Assembly: GCA_030146875.1 (NCBI GenBank)
Contig: JASLAX010000149.1
Coordinates: 1-36,044 of the forward strand
Direction: 5' to 3'
DNA from: Longimicrobiaceae bacterium
GTDB taxonomy: Bacteria > Gemmatimonadota > Gemmatimonadetes > Longimicrobiales > Longimicrobiaceae
Length of the DNA stretch: 36,044 nt
Part shown: positions 14,070 to 24,944 of the stretch, piece by piece
How the letters are laid out: every line of letters begins with the position of its first letter
How positions within the stretch are numbered: position 1 is the first letter of the stretch
Notes under the pieces: model-generated
Told to the model about the DNA's origin: nothing
Seen by the model: only the letters and a program-made list of their open reading frames with translations
Databases searched by the model: none
Position numbers and translations under genes: made by a program

Positions 14070-15937
14070 TCACCCCGCCCGCAGCACCACCGCGCCCGCG
14101 CCCGCCAGCCGCAGCGTCCCCCCGTCCAGCGTGACCAGCGTCCCCTCCTCCTCACCGCCGAAGCGCGCCTCCTCCGTCGAGAGCAGCAGCTCCCAACCGC
14201 CGTCCGGCGGCCTCGTCGCGTCCGCCGCGGCGAGGTCCACCTCCACCCCGCCCTTCAACGCCGCGACCAGCAGCAGCGCGGAGCCGTCGGGAGCGGAGCG
14301 CCGCAGCGCCACCGCGCCCTCGCCCACCGCGGCCACGGAGAAGCCCTCGCGGGAGCGCTCGCGCAGCGCGGGGTCGCTGCGCCGCAGGGCGAGAAGCTCG
14401 CGGTGCAGCGCCAGGATGCCGGCGTGCGGCATCCGCTCCCGCTCGTCCCACCTCAGCTTCGAGGCGAGGAAGGTGGACTCCGCCTGCGGGTCGGGGATGC
14501 GCTCCCGGGTGGCGGGGTCGGAGAAGGCGGAGAAGCGCCCGAACTCCTTGCGCCGCCCCTCCGTCACCAGCCTGCCCAGCTCCTCCGGGTGGTCGGTGAA
14601 GTACTGGAACGGCGAGGACGCCGCCCACTCCTGCCCCATCCACAGCAGCGGCGTGTACGGGCAGAGGAGGAGGAGCGCCACCGCCGAGCGGTAGACGGGG
14701 AGCGGCACCGAGTGGTTCAGCCGGTCGCCCATGGCGCGGTTGCCCACCTGGTCGTGGTTCTGGATGCAGAGCACGAAGCTGGGCGGCCCGATCCCCTCCG
14801 CGGGCGTGCCCCGCGGCTTCCCGCCCGCGCGCGTGGGCTGGCCCTCGTAGAGCCAGCCGCGCTCCAGCACCCGCGCCAGCTCCTCCGCCGTTCCCTCGAA
14901 CTCCGCGAAGTACGCCTCGCGGTCGCCCGCGGCCAGGGAGCGCACCACGTGGTGGAAGTCGTCGGCCCACACGCCGTCCAGCCCCAGCCCGCCCTCCGCC
15001 GGGGAAAGGACCAGGCGGCGCTCGTTGCGCTCGTCCTCCGCCTTCACCACGAAGTGCCGGCCGGGGGGGTGCGCGGCGCGGACGCGCTCCGCGAGTTCCG
15101 CCAGCACGTGCTTCGGGGAGTCGTCGATGATGGCGTGCGCCGCGTCCAGCCGCAGCCCGTCCACGTGGTGCTCCACCGCCCAGTGCAGCGCGTTGCCGAT
15201 CACGAACTCGCGGACGGCCTCGCTCCCCTCCGCGTCGTAGTTCACCGCGTCTCCCCACGGCGTGTGGTGGCGGCCGGTGAAGAAGCGCCCGGAGGTGAAG
15301 AGGGGAAGGTAGTTCCCCTCCGGCCCCAGGTGGTTGTAGACCACGTCCAGGATCACGGCCAGGCCCCGCGCGTGGGCGGCGTCCACGAAGCGGCGGAAGC
15401 CCTCCGGCCCGCCGTACGCCGCCGCGGGGGCGTAGAGCGAAACGCCGTCGTACCCCCACCCGCGGTTCCCGGAGAAGGAGGCGATGGGCATCACCTCCAG
15501 CGCCGTCACGCCCAGGGCCGCCAAATCGTCCAGCCGCTCGACCAGCGCGTCGAACGTCCCCTCCTCCGTCGCCGTGCCCACGTGCAGCTCGTAGACGACC
15601 ATCTCCTCCAGCGGCACACCCTTCCACCCCGCGTCCGTCCACCGGAAGGCGCCGGGGTCCACCACCTCGGACGGCCCGTGCACGCCGTCCGGCTGCGCGC
15701 GCGAGGCCGGGTCGGGAAAGGCGTCGCCGCCGTCCAGGCGGTAGCGGTAGCGCGTCCCCGCGCCCGCGCCGTCCACGCGCGCGGTGAACCAGCCGTCCTC
15801 GTCCCCCTTCATCGGCACGACCCGCTCCGCGTCGGGGCCGTAGATGACCACGTCCACCGACGCGTGCCCCGGCGCCCAGACGCGAAAGCGGACGCCGCCG
15901 TCCTCCACCCGGGCGCCGATGGGCGGCACCGCGTCCG

Positions 15938-15941
<4 letters not shown>
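14070..15941 (-). CDS. treZ: Malto-oligosyltrehalose trehalohydrolase
   Basis: This 623 aa protein has the expected size and domain order: an N-terminal beta-sandwich (about 8-90, RVEDGGVRFRVWAPGHASVD) and a GH13 (alpha/beta)8 barrel. The nucleophile Asp266 lies in GLRLDAAHAI, the acid Glu302 in VVKAEDERNERR and the third Asp397 in CIQNHDQVGNR. Conserved markers include YELHVGT (117-123) and VILDVVYNHLGPEG. It hydrolyses maltooligosyl trehalose made by TreY to release free trehalose. Its ATG overlaps the glgX stop as ATGA, indicating translational coupling. A terminator follows 20 bases after the stop. The NHDQVGNR motif favours TreZ over a branching enzyme. Confidence 0.95.
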
Positions 15942-18127
<2,186 letters not shown>

Positions 18128-18213
18128 CGGGCGTGTGGTCGTGAGAAGGGACGTGCGCGCTTCTTGCTCGGGTCGCGCGGCGGCCGCCGGCCAGTGCAAG
18201 GACCTTACCGCGG
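18128..18213. promoter_or_regulatory. treX / treY divergent promoter region
   Basis: Only 86 bases separate the divergent glgX (minus) and treY (plus) starts, so both promoters must overlap here. I see TTGCTC and TTGCAC-like hexamers but no convincing matched -10 boxes. Shared regulation is implied by the layout. Confidence 0.35.
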
Positions 18214-21147
18214 ATGGGACTCGACGTGCAACCTCCGAACGACTCGAACGGCACCCGCCGGGATGGGCGCGTGCCGCGCGCTACGTACCGCCTGCAGTTC
18301 AACCATCGCTTCACCTTCCGCGACGCCGCGGAGCTGGTTCCCTACCTGGCCGACCTGGGGATCTCGGACCTGTACGCGTCGCCCTACCTGCAGGCGCGGC
18401 CGGGGAGCCTGCACGGCTACGACATCTCCAACCACGGCTCGCTGAACCCCGAGGTCGGGGGAGAGGAGGAGCACGCCCGCATGTGCGCCGCCCTGGCGGA
18501 GCGCGGGATGGGACACCTGCTGGACATCGTCCCCAACCACATGGGGATCGGCGAGGAGAGCAACGGCTGGTGGATGGACGTGCTGGAGGACGGCCCGACG
18601 TCGCAGTACGCCCTCTTCTTCGACATCGACTGGCGGCCCATGAAGGCCGAGCTGACGGGGAAGGTCCTGCTCCCCGTGCTGGGCGACCAGTACGGCTGCG
18701 TGCTGGAGCGCGGCGAGCTGCGGCTGGAGTACCACGAGGGGAGCTTCCGCCTGCGCTACTTCGACCACCGCTTCCCCGTCGCGCCCCGCTCGGTGGCCGT
18801 CGTCCTGCGCGAGGCCGTGGGCGAGCTGGCGCGCGGCCTGGGGCCGGAGGACCCGGACCGGATGGAGCTGGAGAGCGTGGCAGCGTCGCTGGAGGCGCTT
18901 CCCGAGCGGGTTCGGGCGGACGCGGAGGCCGTGGCCGCCCGCCGCCGCGAGAAGGCGGTGGCGAGGCGCCGGCTCGGGGCGCTGCGGGAGGGCTCGGCCC
19001 AGGTGCGGCTTGCGATCGAGCGCGCCGTGGAGCGGTTCAACGGCACCGCGGACGACGCGCGCTCCTTCGACGCGCTGGACGCCCTGCTCTCCGAGCAGTC
19101 GTACCGGCTCGCCTTCTGGCGCGTGGCGGCGGAGGAGATCAACTACCGGCGCTTCTTCGACGTGAACGAGCTGGCCGGCCTGCGCGTGGAGCGCCCCGAG
19201 GTCTTCCGGGAGACGCACCGCCTGGTCCTGCGCCTGGTGGCCGAGGGGAAGGTAACCGGGCTGCGCATCGACCACCCGGACGGGCTCTTCCACCCCCGCG
19301 CCTACCTGCGCCGCCTGCAGGACGAGGTGGCCCGCCACGGCGGCGGCTCGCCCTCGTACGTCCTGGTCGAGAAGATCCTGACCGGCGACGAGCCGCTGCC
19401 GGAGGACTGGCCCGTCGCGGGAACGGTGGGCTACGAGTACCTGGTCCGCCTCAACTCCCTCTTCGTCGCCGCGTCGGGAGAGAAGGCGATGACGGACACC
19501 TACACGCGGTTCGTGGGGCGGGAGGTGGACTTCCACGACCTGGTCGCGCGCAAGAAGCGCCTGATCCTGCGTACCGCCCTGGTCAGCGAGCTCACGGTGC
19601 TGGCCACCCTCCTCTCCCGTATCTCCGAGGCGAACCGCTGCTCGCGCGACTTCACCTGGGGCGCCCTGCGCGACGCCCTGCGCGAGGTGATCGCCGCGTT
19701 CCCGGTCTACCGCACGTACGTGGACGCGCAGGCGGGGGCCGTGGGGGAGCGCGACCGGCAGTACGTGGACCGCGCCGTCCGCATCGCCAGGCGCCGCAAC
19801 CCCAACACCAGCGCCTCCATCTTCGACTTCGTGCGCGACGTGCTCCTCCTGCGCTGGCCCGACACGCTGGACCCGGATGCCAGGGAGGAGCACGCGAGCT
19901 TCGTGATGAAGTTCCAGCAGCTCACCGGCCCCGTGATGGCGAAGGGGGTGGAGGACACCTCCTTCTACCTGTACAATCGCCTCGCCTCGCTGAACGAGGT
20001 GGGGGGCGAGCCCGAGCGCTTCGGGATCGCGCCCGAGGAGATGCACCGCTGGCTGGCCGAGCGCGCCGCGCGCTGGCCGCACGCGCTGAACGCCACGTCC
20101 ACGCACGACACCAAGCGCAGCGAGGACGTGCGCGCCCGCATCGACGTGCTCTCCGAGATCCCCGACCTGTGGGACCAGGCGGCGCTGCGCTGGCGCGAGC
20201 TGAACGCCCCCCTCCGCCCGGTGCCGGAGGAGGAGGACGCCCTGCCCGTCCCGGACGCCAACGACGAGTACCTCCTCTACCAGACGCTGGTCGGCGCCTG
20301 GCCGCTCGGGGAGGCGGACGAGGAGGAGCGGACCGAGTTCGTGGCGCGCGTGCAGGCGTACATGGAGAAGGCCACGCGCGAGGCCAAGGCGCGCACGAGC
20401 TGGATCAACCCCGACGAGGACTACGACGTGGGACTGCGGGAGTTCGTGGCGGCCGTCCTCGACCCCGCCGTCTCCCCCGGGTTCGTGGAGGACCTGCGCC
20501 GCTTCCAGGCGCCGGTCGCGCGCATGGGGATGCTGAACTCCCTGTCGCAGACGCTGGTGAAGCTCGCCTCGCCCGGCGTGCCGGACGTCTACCAGGGCCA
20601 GGAGCTGTGGGACCTGTCGCTGGTGGATCCCGACAACCGCCGCCCGGTGGACTACGAGCTGCGGGCGCGGATGCTGGAGGAGCTGCGGCGGGAGCTGGCG
20701 GAGGGGGACCGGCGGGGGCTCGCCCGCGACGTCTACGAGCGGTGGGAGGACGGCCGGATCAAGCTGTGGACCACGCACGGCGCCCTGCTCCTTCGCGCCG
20801 CGCTCCCCGGCCTGTTCGCGGACGGCGCGTACGTGCCGCTGCTCTCGGGAGGGGAGCGCGTGGGGCACCTCTTCGCCTTCGCGCGCACGCACGAGGACGC
20901 GGCCGTGGTCGCCGTGGTCCCGCGCTTGCCCGCGACGCTCACCCGCGAGCGCGGCTTCGCGCTGCCGGACGCGGAGACGTGGAAGGGAACGTGGGTGGAG
21001 GGGCCGGCGGAGGTGCTGGAGGGGCGCTGGAGGAACGCCTACACGGGAGCGGAGGTCACCGCGACGGCACGCGGCGCGCTGTGCGCCCTGCCCGCGGACG
21101 AGCTGTTCGCGGACTTTCCGGTGGCGCTGCTGGAGAAGGTGGGCTAG
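18214..21147 (+). CDS. treY: Malto-oligosyltrehalose synthase
   Basis: This 977 aa protein is slightly longer than the usual 700-950 aa of the family because of an insertion near 200-290. The start PRATYRLQFNHRFTFRDAAE (21-40) is the TreY hallmark, followed by GISDLYASPYLQARPGSLHG and VPNHMGIG. Asp353 lies in GLRIDHPDGL, Glu386 in VLVEKIL and a later Asp in STHDTKRSEDVRARI. It isomerises the reducing-end glucose of maltodextrins to an alpha,alpha-1,1 link. The gene diverges from glgX-treZ and completes the TreX-TreY-TreZ route in one locus. The final TAG stop overlaps the stop of the convergent antitoxin gene as CTAG. No terminator fits between them. Confidence 0.96.
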   Translation: MGLDVQPPNDSNGTRRDGRVPRATYRLQFNHRFTFRDAAELVPYLADLGISDLYASPYLQARPGSLHGYDISNHGSLNPEVGGEEEHARMCAALAERGMGHLLDIVPNHMGIGEESNGWWMDVLEDGPTSQYALFFDIDWRPMKAELTGKVLLPVLGDQYGCVLERGELRLEYHEGSFRLRYFDHRFPVAPRSVAVVLREAVGELARGLGPEDPDRMELESVAASLEALPERVRADAEAVAARRREKAVARRRLGALREGSAQVRLAIERAVERFNGTADDARSFDALDALLSEQSYRLAFWRVAAEEINYRRFFDVNELAGLRVERPEVFRETHRLVLRLVAEGKVTGLRIDHPDGLFHPRAYLRRLQDEVARHGGGSPSYVLVEKILTGDEPLPEDWPVAGTVGYEYLVRLNSLFVAASGEKAMTDTYTRFVGREVDFHDLVARKKRLILRTALVSELTVLATLLSRISEANRCSRDFTWGALRDALREVIAAFPVYRTYVDAQAGAVGERDRQYVDRAVRIARRRNPNTSASIFDFVRDVLLLRWPDTLDPDAREEHASFVMKFQQLTGPVMAKGVEDTSFYLYNRLASLNEVGGEPERFGIAPEEMHRWLAERAARWPHALNATSTHDTKRSEDVRARIDVLSEIPDLWDQAALRWRELNAPLRPVPEEEDALPVPDANDEYLLYQTLVGAWPLGEADEEERTEFVARVQAYMEKATREAKARTSWINPDEDYDVGLREFVAAVLDPAVSPGFVEDLRRFQAPVARMGMLNSLSQTLVKLASPGVPDVYQGQELWDLSLVDPDNRRPVDYELRARMLEELRRELAEGDRRGLARDVYERWEDGRIKLWTTHGALLLRAALPGLFADGAYVPLLSGGERVGHLFAFARTHEDAAVVAVVPRLPATLTRERGFALPDAETWKGTWVEGPAEVLEGRWRNAYTGAEVTATARGALCALPADELFADFPVALLEKVG

Positions 21148-21626
21148 CGCCGGGAGTCGTCGGGGGAGGGCGCGCCTCCGCCAGCTTCCTCGGACGAGGA
21201 CGCTCTCCCGTCCGTGCCGTCGTCCGCAGAGGCAGCGCCGCCGGCGGAGTAGCGGTGCTTGGGCTGCACGCGCTCCATCAGCACCGCGGGGTGCCGGTCG
21301 GCGACGTGGAGGAGCGCCTGCGCCATCCCGTCGGGCTCGCGCTTCCCCTGCTCCCACGCCTTCACCGTCTCCGCGCTGGCGTTCAGCACCTTCGCGAACA
21401 CGCCCTGCGACAGGCCCATCCGCTCGCGGATCCCGCGGATCCCCGCGCCGTCGTACCGGACCGGCGGCGCGACCGTCGCGTCGCGCTCGGTCATCGCCCG
21501 GCGGACGCGGCGCGCCGGCTCGGCGGCGCCCGCCTGGACGGCGCGCACCTCGCGCAGCCCCTCCAGCAGCAGCTCGCCGAAGTTCATGTCGGTGACCTGC
21601 ACGCGGTCTCCCTTCCCCTTCGCCAT
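21144..21626 (-). CDS. HigA-like antitoxin, HTH protein
   Basis: This 160 aa protein starts at ATG 21626 directly behind a GGGGGAGGG ribosome site. Residues 64-100 form a helix-turn-helix (RERMGLSQGVFAKVLNASAE, then TVKAWEQGKREPDG) of the XRE type seen in HigA/MqsA-like antitoxins. The N-terminal 60 residues may contain the toxin-contact region. The C-terminal tail is Ser/Gly/Asp-rich and likely unstructured. It lies 11 bases after the toxin gene in the same direction, giving the toxin-first order typical of higBA. Antitoxins of this layout repress their own operon; a palindrome sits in the promoter. The stop overlaps the treY stop. Confidence 0.85.
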   Translation of the reverse strand: MAKGKGDRVQVTDMNFGELLLEGLREVRAVQAGAAEPARRVRRAMTERDATVAPPVRYDGAGIRGIRERMGLSQGVFAKVLNASAETVKAWEQGKREPDGMAQALLHVADRHPAVLMERVQPKHRYSAGGAASADDGTDGRASSSEEAGGGAPSPDDSRR

Positions 21627-21637
21627 CCCTCCCCCTT

Positions 21638-22009
21638 TCAGTGGACGCGGACGTTCCCGCGCGGCCAGTCCTCGGCCTCGATCGCGGAGGCGAGCCTCCG
21701 CACCGCCTTCTTCTGCTCGTCGGTCAAGTTTCCCTGCACGTTCTTGGGAAACGCCAGCAGCAGGTAGACGGTCTCCTGCCGGTGCACGTACAGGTACGTG
21801 ACGCGAGCGCTCCCGCTCTTTCCCCGCCCGTCGATGGCGACGCGCACCTTCCGCACGCCGCCCGTGCCACGCATCACCGCGCCCGCCTCGGGGTTCTCCA
21901 GCAGCTCGTCCTCCAGCCGTCTCACCTCTTCGTCGGTCAGCACGTCCTTCCGGGTACGCTCGAACAGCTGGGTGTACACGAACTCGAGATACGGCCGCGA
22001 CGATTCCAT
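21638..22009 (-). CDS. HigB/RelE-like toxin
   Basis: This 123 aa protein has a Glu/Arg-rich N-terminus and then the RelE-fold pattern characteristic of the HigB-like family (PF06296 from memory): GVRKVRVAIDGRGKSGSARV, TYLYVHRQETVYLLLAFPKN and LTDEQKKAVRRLASAIE. These toxins cut mRNA on the ribosome. The conserved Arg and Tyr residues of the core are present, but activity cannot be judged by eye. The gene precedes the HTH antitoxin, the usual order for higBA. The ATG at 22009 lies only a few bases from the predicted transcript start, implying a leaderless or nearly leaderless message. The module sits between treY and a methyltransferase gene as a compact insert. Confidence 0.87.
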   Translation of the reverse strand: MESSRPYLEFVYTQLFERTRKDVLTDEEVRRLEDELLENPEAGAVMRGTGGVRKVRVAIDGRGKSGSARVTYLYVHRQETVYLLLAFPKNVQGNLTDEQKKAVRRLASAIEAEDWPRGNVRVH

Positions 22010-22017
22010 GAGACAAT

Positions 22018-22046
22018 AATGTAGTACACAGTACCACGGTGGTCAA
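22018..22046 (-). promoter_or_regulatory. Promoter and operator of the toxin-antitoxin module
   Basis: On the minus strand TTGACC (22046-22041) and TACATT (22023-22018) are spaced by 17 bases, a near-ideal promoter. The spacer holds a palindrome GTAGTAC-ACA-GTACCAC (22021-22037, 6 of 7 arm bases matched), a natural operator for the HTH antitoxin. The predicted transcript start, about 22011, is almost at the ATG. Confidence 0.7.
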
Positions 22047-22068
22047 GGGCCGGCAACCGCGATCTCGG

Positions 22069-22734
22069 CTACCGGCGGAACGTGAGGGACAGCAGGCGCG
22101 GGAACGACAGCCGGTCCGCCGCGTCGTCGCGCCACTCGCGCAGCGCGGAGAGGACGAGGCCGGCGGCCAGGCCGGCCCCCACGTGCTCCGAGACGTCGTG
22201 CACGAACGCGGGGACCAGCTCCTCTTCCCCGCCCTCTCCGGCGAAGCGGGCCTGGCCGCCGCGAAGCTGGCGGAACGGGTGCAGCTCGCAGACGAAGAGC
22301 GAGCCGCCCGGCCGGAGCGCCCGCGCGGCGTGCGCGTAGACGGGCGCGAGGTCCTCCACGTGCTCCAGGACCAGGTCGATCAGGACGAGGTCGACGGACC
22401 GGTCCTCCACCGGCCAGGCGTCGCGCAGGTCGTGGCGCGCGAAGCGGACGTGCGCGGCCGCGACGCGCTCCCTGGCCCGCGCGAGCATCCCCTCGGAGAG
22501 GTCGAGCGCGACGACGCTGCGCGCGCGGGGGGCGATCCACTCCGTGTTCTTCCCCGTTCCGCAGCCGGCCTCCACCACGTGCAGCCCCGCCGGGTCGGGC
22601 CCGTGGGTGCGGAGGACGACGGCATCCAGGTCCCGCGTCGCGTTCCGGTCCGCGTCGTAGCTCGCGGACCAGCGGTCGTACGCGCCCGACACGTCCGTTC
22701 TCCCCTCGGCCGGCGGGCCGTTCGACGCGCTCAT
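22069..22734 (-). CDS. Class I SAM-dependent methyltransferase
   Basis: This 221 aa protein has motif I as VVEAGCGTGKNTEWIAPRAR (about 53-72), an acidic residue in VVALDLSEGMLARARER, and LVLIDLVLEHVEDLAPV followed by ALRPGGSLFVCELHP, matching the Methyltransf_11/UbiE-like class. The start YDRWSASYDADRN (19-31) is typical of these small-molecule methyltransferases. The substrate is unknown. The gene is coupled to the DinB-like gene by an ATGA overlap (ATG 22734, stop of DinB 22731), so they probably act together or are co-regulated. A Rossmann-type methyltransferase is certain; a role in menaquinone or arsenite methylation cannot be assigned. Confidence 0.9.
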   Translation of the reverse strand: MSASNGPPAEGRTDVSGAYDRWSASYDADRNATRDLDAVVLRTHGPDPAGLHVVEAGCGTGKNTEWIAPRARSVVALDLSEGMLARARERVAAAHVRFARHDLRDAWPVEDRSVDLVLIDLVLEHVEDLAPVYAHAARALRPGGSLFVCELHPFRQLRGGQARFAGEGGEEELVPAFVHDVSEHVGAGLAAGLVLSALREWRDDAADRLSFPRLLSLTFRR

Positions 22735-23255
22735 CGCCCGGCCGCTTCCACGCCGAGGCCGCGGAGGACGCGCTCGGTGGTGACGACCTGTCCCGCGTGC
22801 CGCGAGGCGTGCTCCGCGGCATGGAAGAGGAGACCCAGGCGCGTGCTGGGGAGGCGCGCGCGGCCGACCTCGCGTGCGTCGAGCAGCTCCTCGCGACGGG
22901 CCGCGCGCAGCTCCGCCAGCGCATCGGAGAAGACGGCGCGGACGGCGTCCAGCAGCTCGGCCGCGGTGGACGGCGGAGTGCCGGGCTCGCCCTCCTCCTC
23001 CAGCCGCAGCCGCTGCAGATCGTCGAGCTGGCCGCCGCGCGCGTAGGTGAAGAGCCGGTCCGTGCTCCCCGCCAGATGGCGCAGGTGGAAGCCGATCGAC
23101 GCCGCTCCGCCCGGCCGCGCCCACACCTCTCCCGCGGAGAGGCCGTCGACCGCGCGCTCCACGTCCTCCAGCGCCTGGATCAGCGCGTGGGCCGCCGGCT
23201 GCAGCCACGGGTCGACGCCCTCCACCGGACCTCGGAGCCAAGCTTCCGCCATCAT
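22731..23255 (-). CDS. DinB-like four-helix protein
   Basis: This 174 aa protein matches the DinB/YfiT-like four-helix-bundle class: the first helix LQPAAHALIQALEDVERAVD, then ASIGFHLRHLAGSTDRLFTY with the metal-binding His pair region, and LGLLFHAAEHASRHAGQVVT with the C-terminal His cluster. These proteins bind a divalent metal through three His and often act as thiol- or sugar-dependent transferases; this one's substrate is unknown. Two consecutive ATGs (23255 and 23252) sit just behind GGGAGGA; the second gives slightly better spacing. It is coupled to the downstream methyltransferase. Confidence 0.88.
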   Translation of the reverse strand: MMAEAWLRGPVEGVDPWLQPAAHALIQALEDVERAVDGLSAGEVWARPGGAASIGFHLRHLAGSTDRLFTYARGGQLDDLQRLRLEEEGEPGTPPSTAAELLDAVRAVFSDALAELRAARREELLDAREVGRARLPSTRLGLLFHAAEHASRHAGQVVTTERVLRGLGVEAAGR

Positions 23256-23327
23256 TCCTCCCGTGGTTGGTTCCCGTCGCCACCGCGCAGGACTTCTCGC
23301 GCGGCAGTCGACGATCCAGGGAAGGGA

Positions 23328-23453
23328 GCGCGGAGTGGAACGGAGAGTTCGCGGAGTACGCGGAGAACGCCCCCCGTCTGTCCCCCGTTGTCCCCCCGTG
23401 TCCCCCCGTTGTCCTCCGCGAACTCCGTGAACCCCGCGAGCTCCGCGTCCGTT
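23328..23453. repeat. Intergenic inverted repeat with a tandem TGTCCCCC core
   Basis: In the 236 bases between the DinB-like gene and the CCA-adding enzyme, a left arm (about 23341-23370, ACGGAGAGTTCGCGGAGTAC and following) is complementary to a right arm (about 23411-23445). Between them run about four 10-11 base units of TGTCCCCCCGT (23379-23413). The arms themselves consist of repeated CGCGGAG words. It looks like a mobile or dispersed intergenic element, and I recall similar CGCGGAGTTCGCGGAG strings in related genomes. It could fold into a large hairpin. Confidence 0.6.
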
Positions 23454-23491
23454 GCTCGTCATCTCGGCGCGTTGCGCGAGCTGGACCGACG

Positions 23492-24832
23492 TCAGGAGAT
23501 CCGCCGCCGCACCCGCTCTTGGAGGAGGTCGCGCCGGTTGAGCGACGGGTCGTCCGTCACCGCCTCCAGCAGGTCGCGCAGGATCTCGCCGTAGAGCGGC
23601 CCCGGCGGGATCCCCAGGGCGCGCAGCTCCGCCCCCCCGATGGCCAGCCCGCCGACGTCCATCGGCGCCCTCTCGCGCAGGAGCCTCCGGGTGCGACGCT
23701 GCAGCGCCGCCAGCTCCTCCATGGCGGCGCGGTCGGGACGGGAACGCCCGCGCAGGTCCGCCCCGAGGAGGCGGAAGAGGTCGGTCAGGTGCTCGGGCCC
23801 GACGCGACGCACCCAGCGCCGCACCTCCGGCGCCGGCGCGTCCGAGCGCGGCCGGTCGGAGTGCTGCGCGACGAGGTGCACCGTGCGATCGGTGTCGGCG
23901 TTGGACGCCTTCAGCCGGCGGAGGACGTCGCGCGCGGCCGCCGCGCCGGCCCCGGCGTGGCCGGGAAAGCTGCCGTCGGGCCCGGGCTCCACGCGCGCCT
24001 TCCCCGCGTCGTGGAGCAGCGCCAGCAGACGCATCCACGGCCGGTGGCGCGGGACGGCGTCCATCGCGCGGAGGAGGTGCGACCAGACGTCCTCCTCCCC
24101 GTCCGGCACCCCCACGCACGCCCGCAGCTCGGGGTAGAGGGAGGCGAGCGCCCCCGACTGCTCGTACAGCCGCAGCGCGGTGGAGGGCCGCCCCACCTCG
24201 CGCATCGACTTCAGCAGCTCCTCGCGGATGCGCTCGGCCGAGAGCAGCGGCAGGTCGGCCGCGACGGCGCGCGAGGCGACCCAGGTGTCCTCGTGGATGC
24301 GCAGCCCGAAGCGCGCGGCGAAGCGCAGGGCGCGCAGGACGCGCAGGCGGTCCTCGCGGAACCGCTCCGAAGGCTCGCCGACGGTGCGCAGGATGCCGCG
24401 GGCCAGGTCCTGGCGTCCGCCGTGCGGGTCGCGCACCTCGCGGGTGAGCGGGTGCCAGGCCACCGCGTTCATGGTGAAGTCGCGGCGGAGCAGGTCCTCC
24501 TCCACCGTGTCGGAGAAGACGACGCGCGCGTGGCGGCCGTCCGTCTCCACGTCCCGGCGGAAGGTGGTCACCTCGTACATCGCCCCGTCGCGACCCACGA
24601 CGCCCACCGTGCCGTGGGCGAGGCCGACGGGCACGGTGCGCTTGAAGAGCCGGCGCACGTCGCCCGGGCGGGCGGCGGTGGTGAGGTCCCAGTCGCCCGG
24701 CGCGCGGCCGGCGAGCGCGTCCCGCACGGCCCCGCCCACGGTCCAGGTGGAGAACCCCGCGTCCTCCAGGCGACGGGCGATGGAGACCACCTCGGCGGGG
24801 GGATGGAGGTCCGGTCCCCCGCCTCCGGGCAC
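23492..24832 (-). CDS. cca: CCA tRNA nucleotidyltransferase / poly(A) polymerase family
   Basis: This 446 aa protein has a class II nucleotidyltransferase head with TVGGAVRDALAGRAPGDWDL (the G-G-x-VRD and DxD catalytic region), followed by VEEDLLRRDFTMNAVAW and EDRLRVLRALRFAARFGL, the hallmarks of the family. An HD-type metal site occurs later (LLALLHDAGKARVEPG). It adds or repairs the 3'-CCA of tRNAs. The GTG at 24832 is the only plausible start near the conserved N-terminus and is poorly spaced from the upstream GGAGG; the frame is open further upstream. The gene diverges from the 148 aa gene at 24945. The HD domain is typical of the bacterial CCA-adding subgroup. Confidence 0.92.
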   Translation of the reverse strand: MPGGGGPDLHPPAEVVSIARRLEDAGFSTWTVGGAVRDALAGRAPGDWDLTTAARPGDVRRLFKRTVPVGLAHGTVGVVGRDGAMYEVTTFRRDVETDGRHARVVFSDTVEEDLLRRDFTMNAVAWHPLTREVRDPHGGRQDLARGILRTVGEPSERFREDRLRVLRALRFAARFGLRIHEDTWVASRAVAADLPLLSAERIREELLKSMREVGRPSTALRLYEQSGALASLYPELRACVGVPDGEEDVWSHLLRAMDAVPRHRPWMRLLALLHDAGKARVEPGPDGSFPGHAGAGAAAARDVLRRLKASNADTDRTVHLVAQHSDRPRSDAPAPEVRRWVRRVGPEHLTDLFRLLGADLRGRSRPDRAAMEELAALQRRTRRLLRERAPMDVGGLAIGGAELRALGIPPGPLYGEILRDLLEAVTDDPSLNRRDLLQERVRRRIS

Positions 24833-24871
24833 GGCGGACGCAAGTTCCTCCCTCGCTTGCGCTTGGGAGGA

Positions 24872-24900
24872 TTGAACGGATGCGCCTTCGGTGTTATCTT
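24872..24900 (+). promoter_or_regulatory. Promoter for the 148 aa gene
   Basis: TTGAAC (24872-24877) and TATCTT (24895-24900) with exactly 17 bases between them form a good promoter. The transcript would start about 24907, leaving a leader of some 38 bases before the ATG at 24945. Confidence 0.65.
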
Positions 24901-24944
24901 CTGGAAGCCCGCTCTGAGTCGTCAACCCTCTGACCCCGGCCAAG

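Noticed and set aside
18205..21357. Minus-strand open frame of about 1,050 codons antisense to treY
   Set aside because: His/Gln/Arg-rich with no motifs. treY on the opposite strand has clear catalytic residues.
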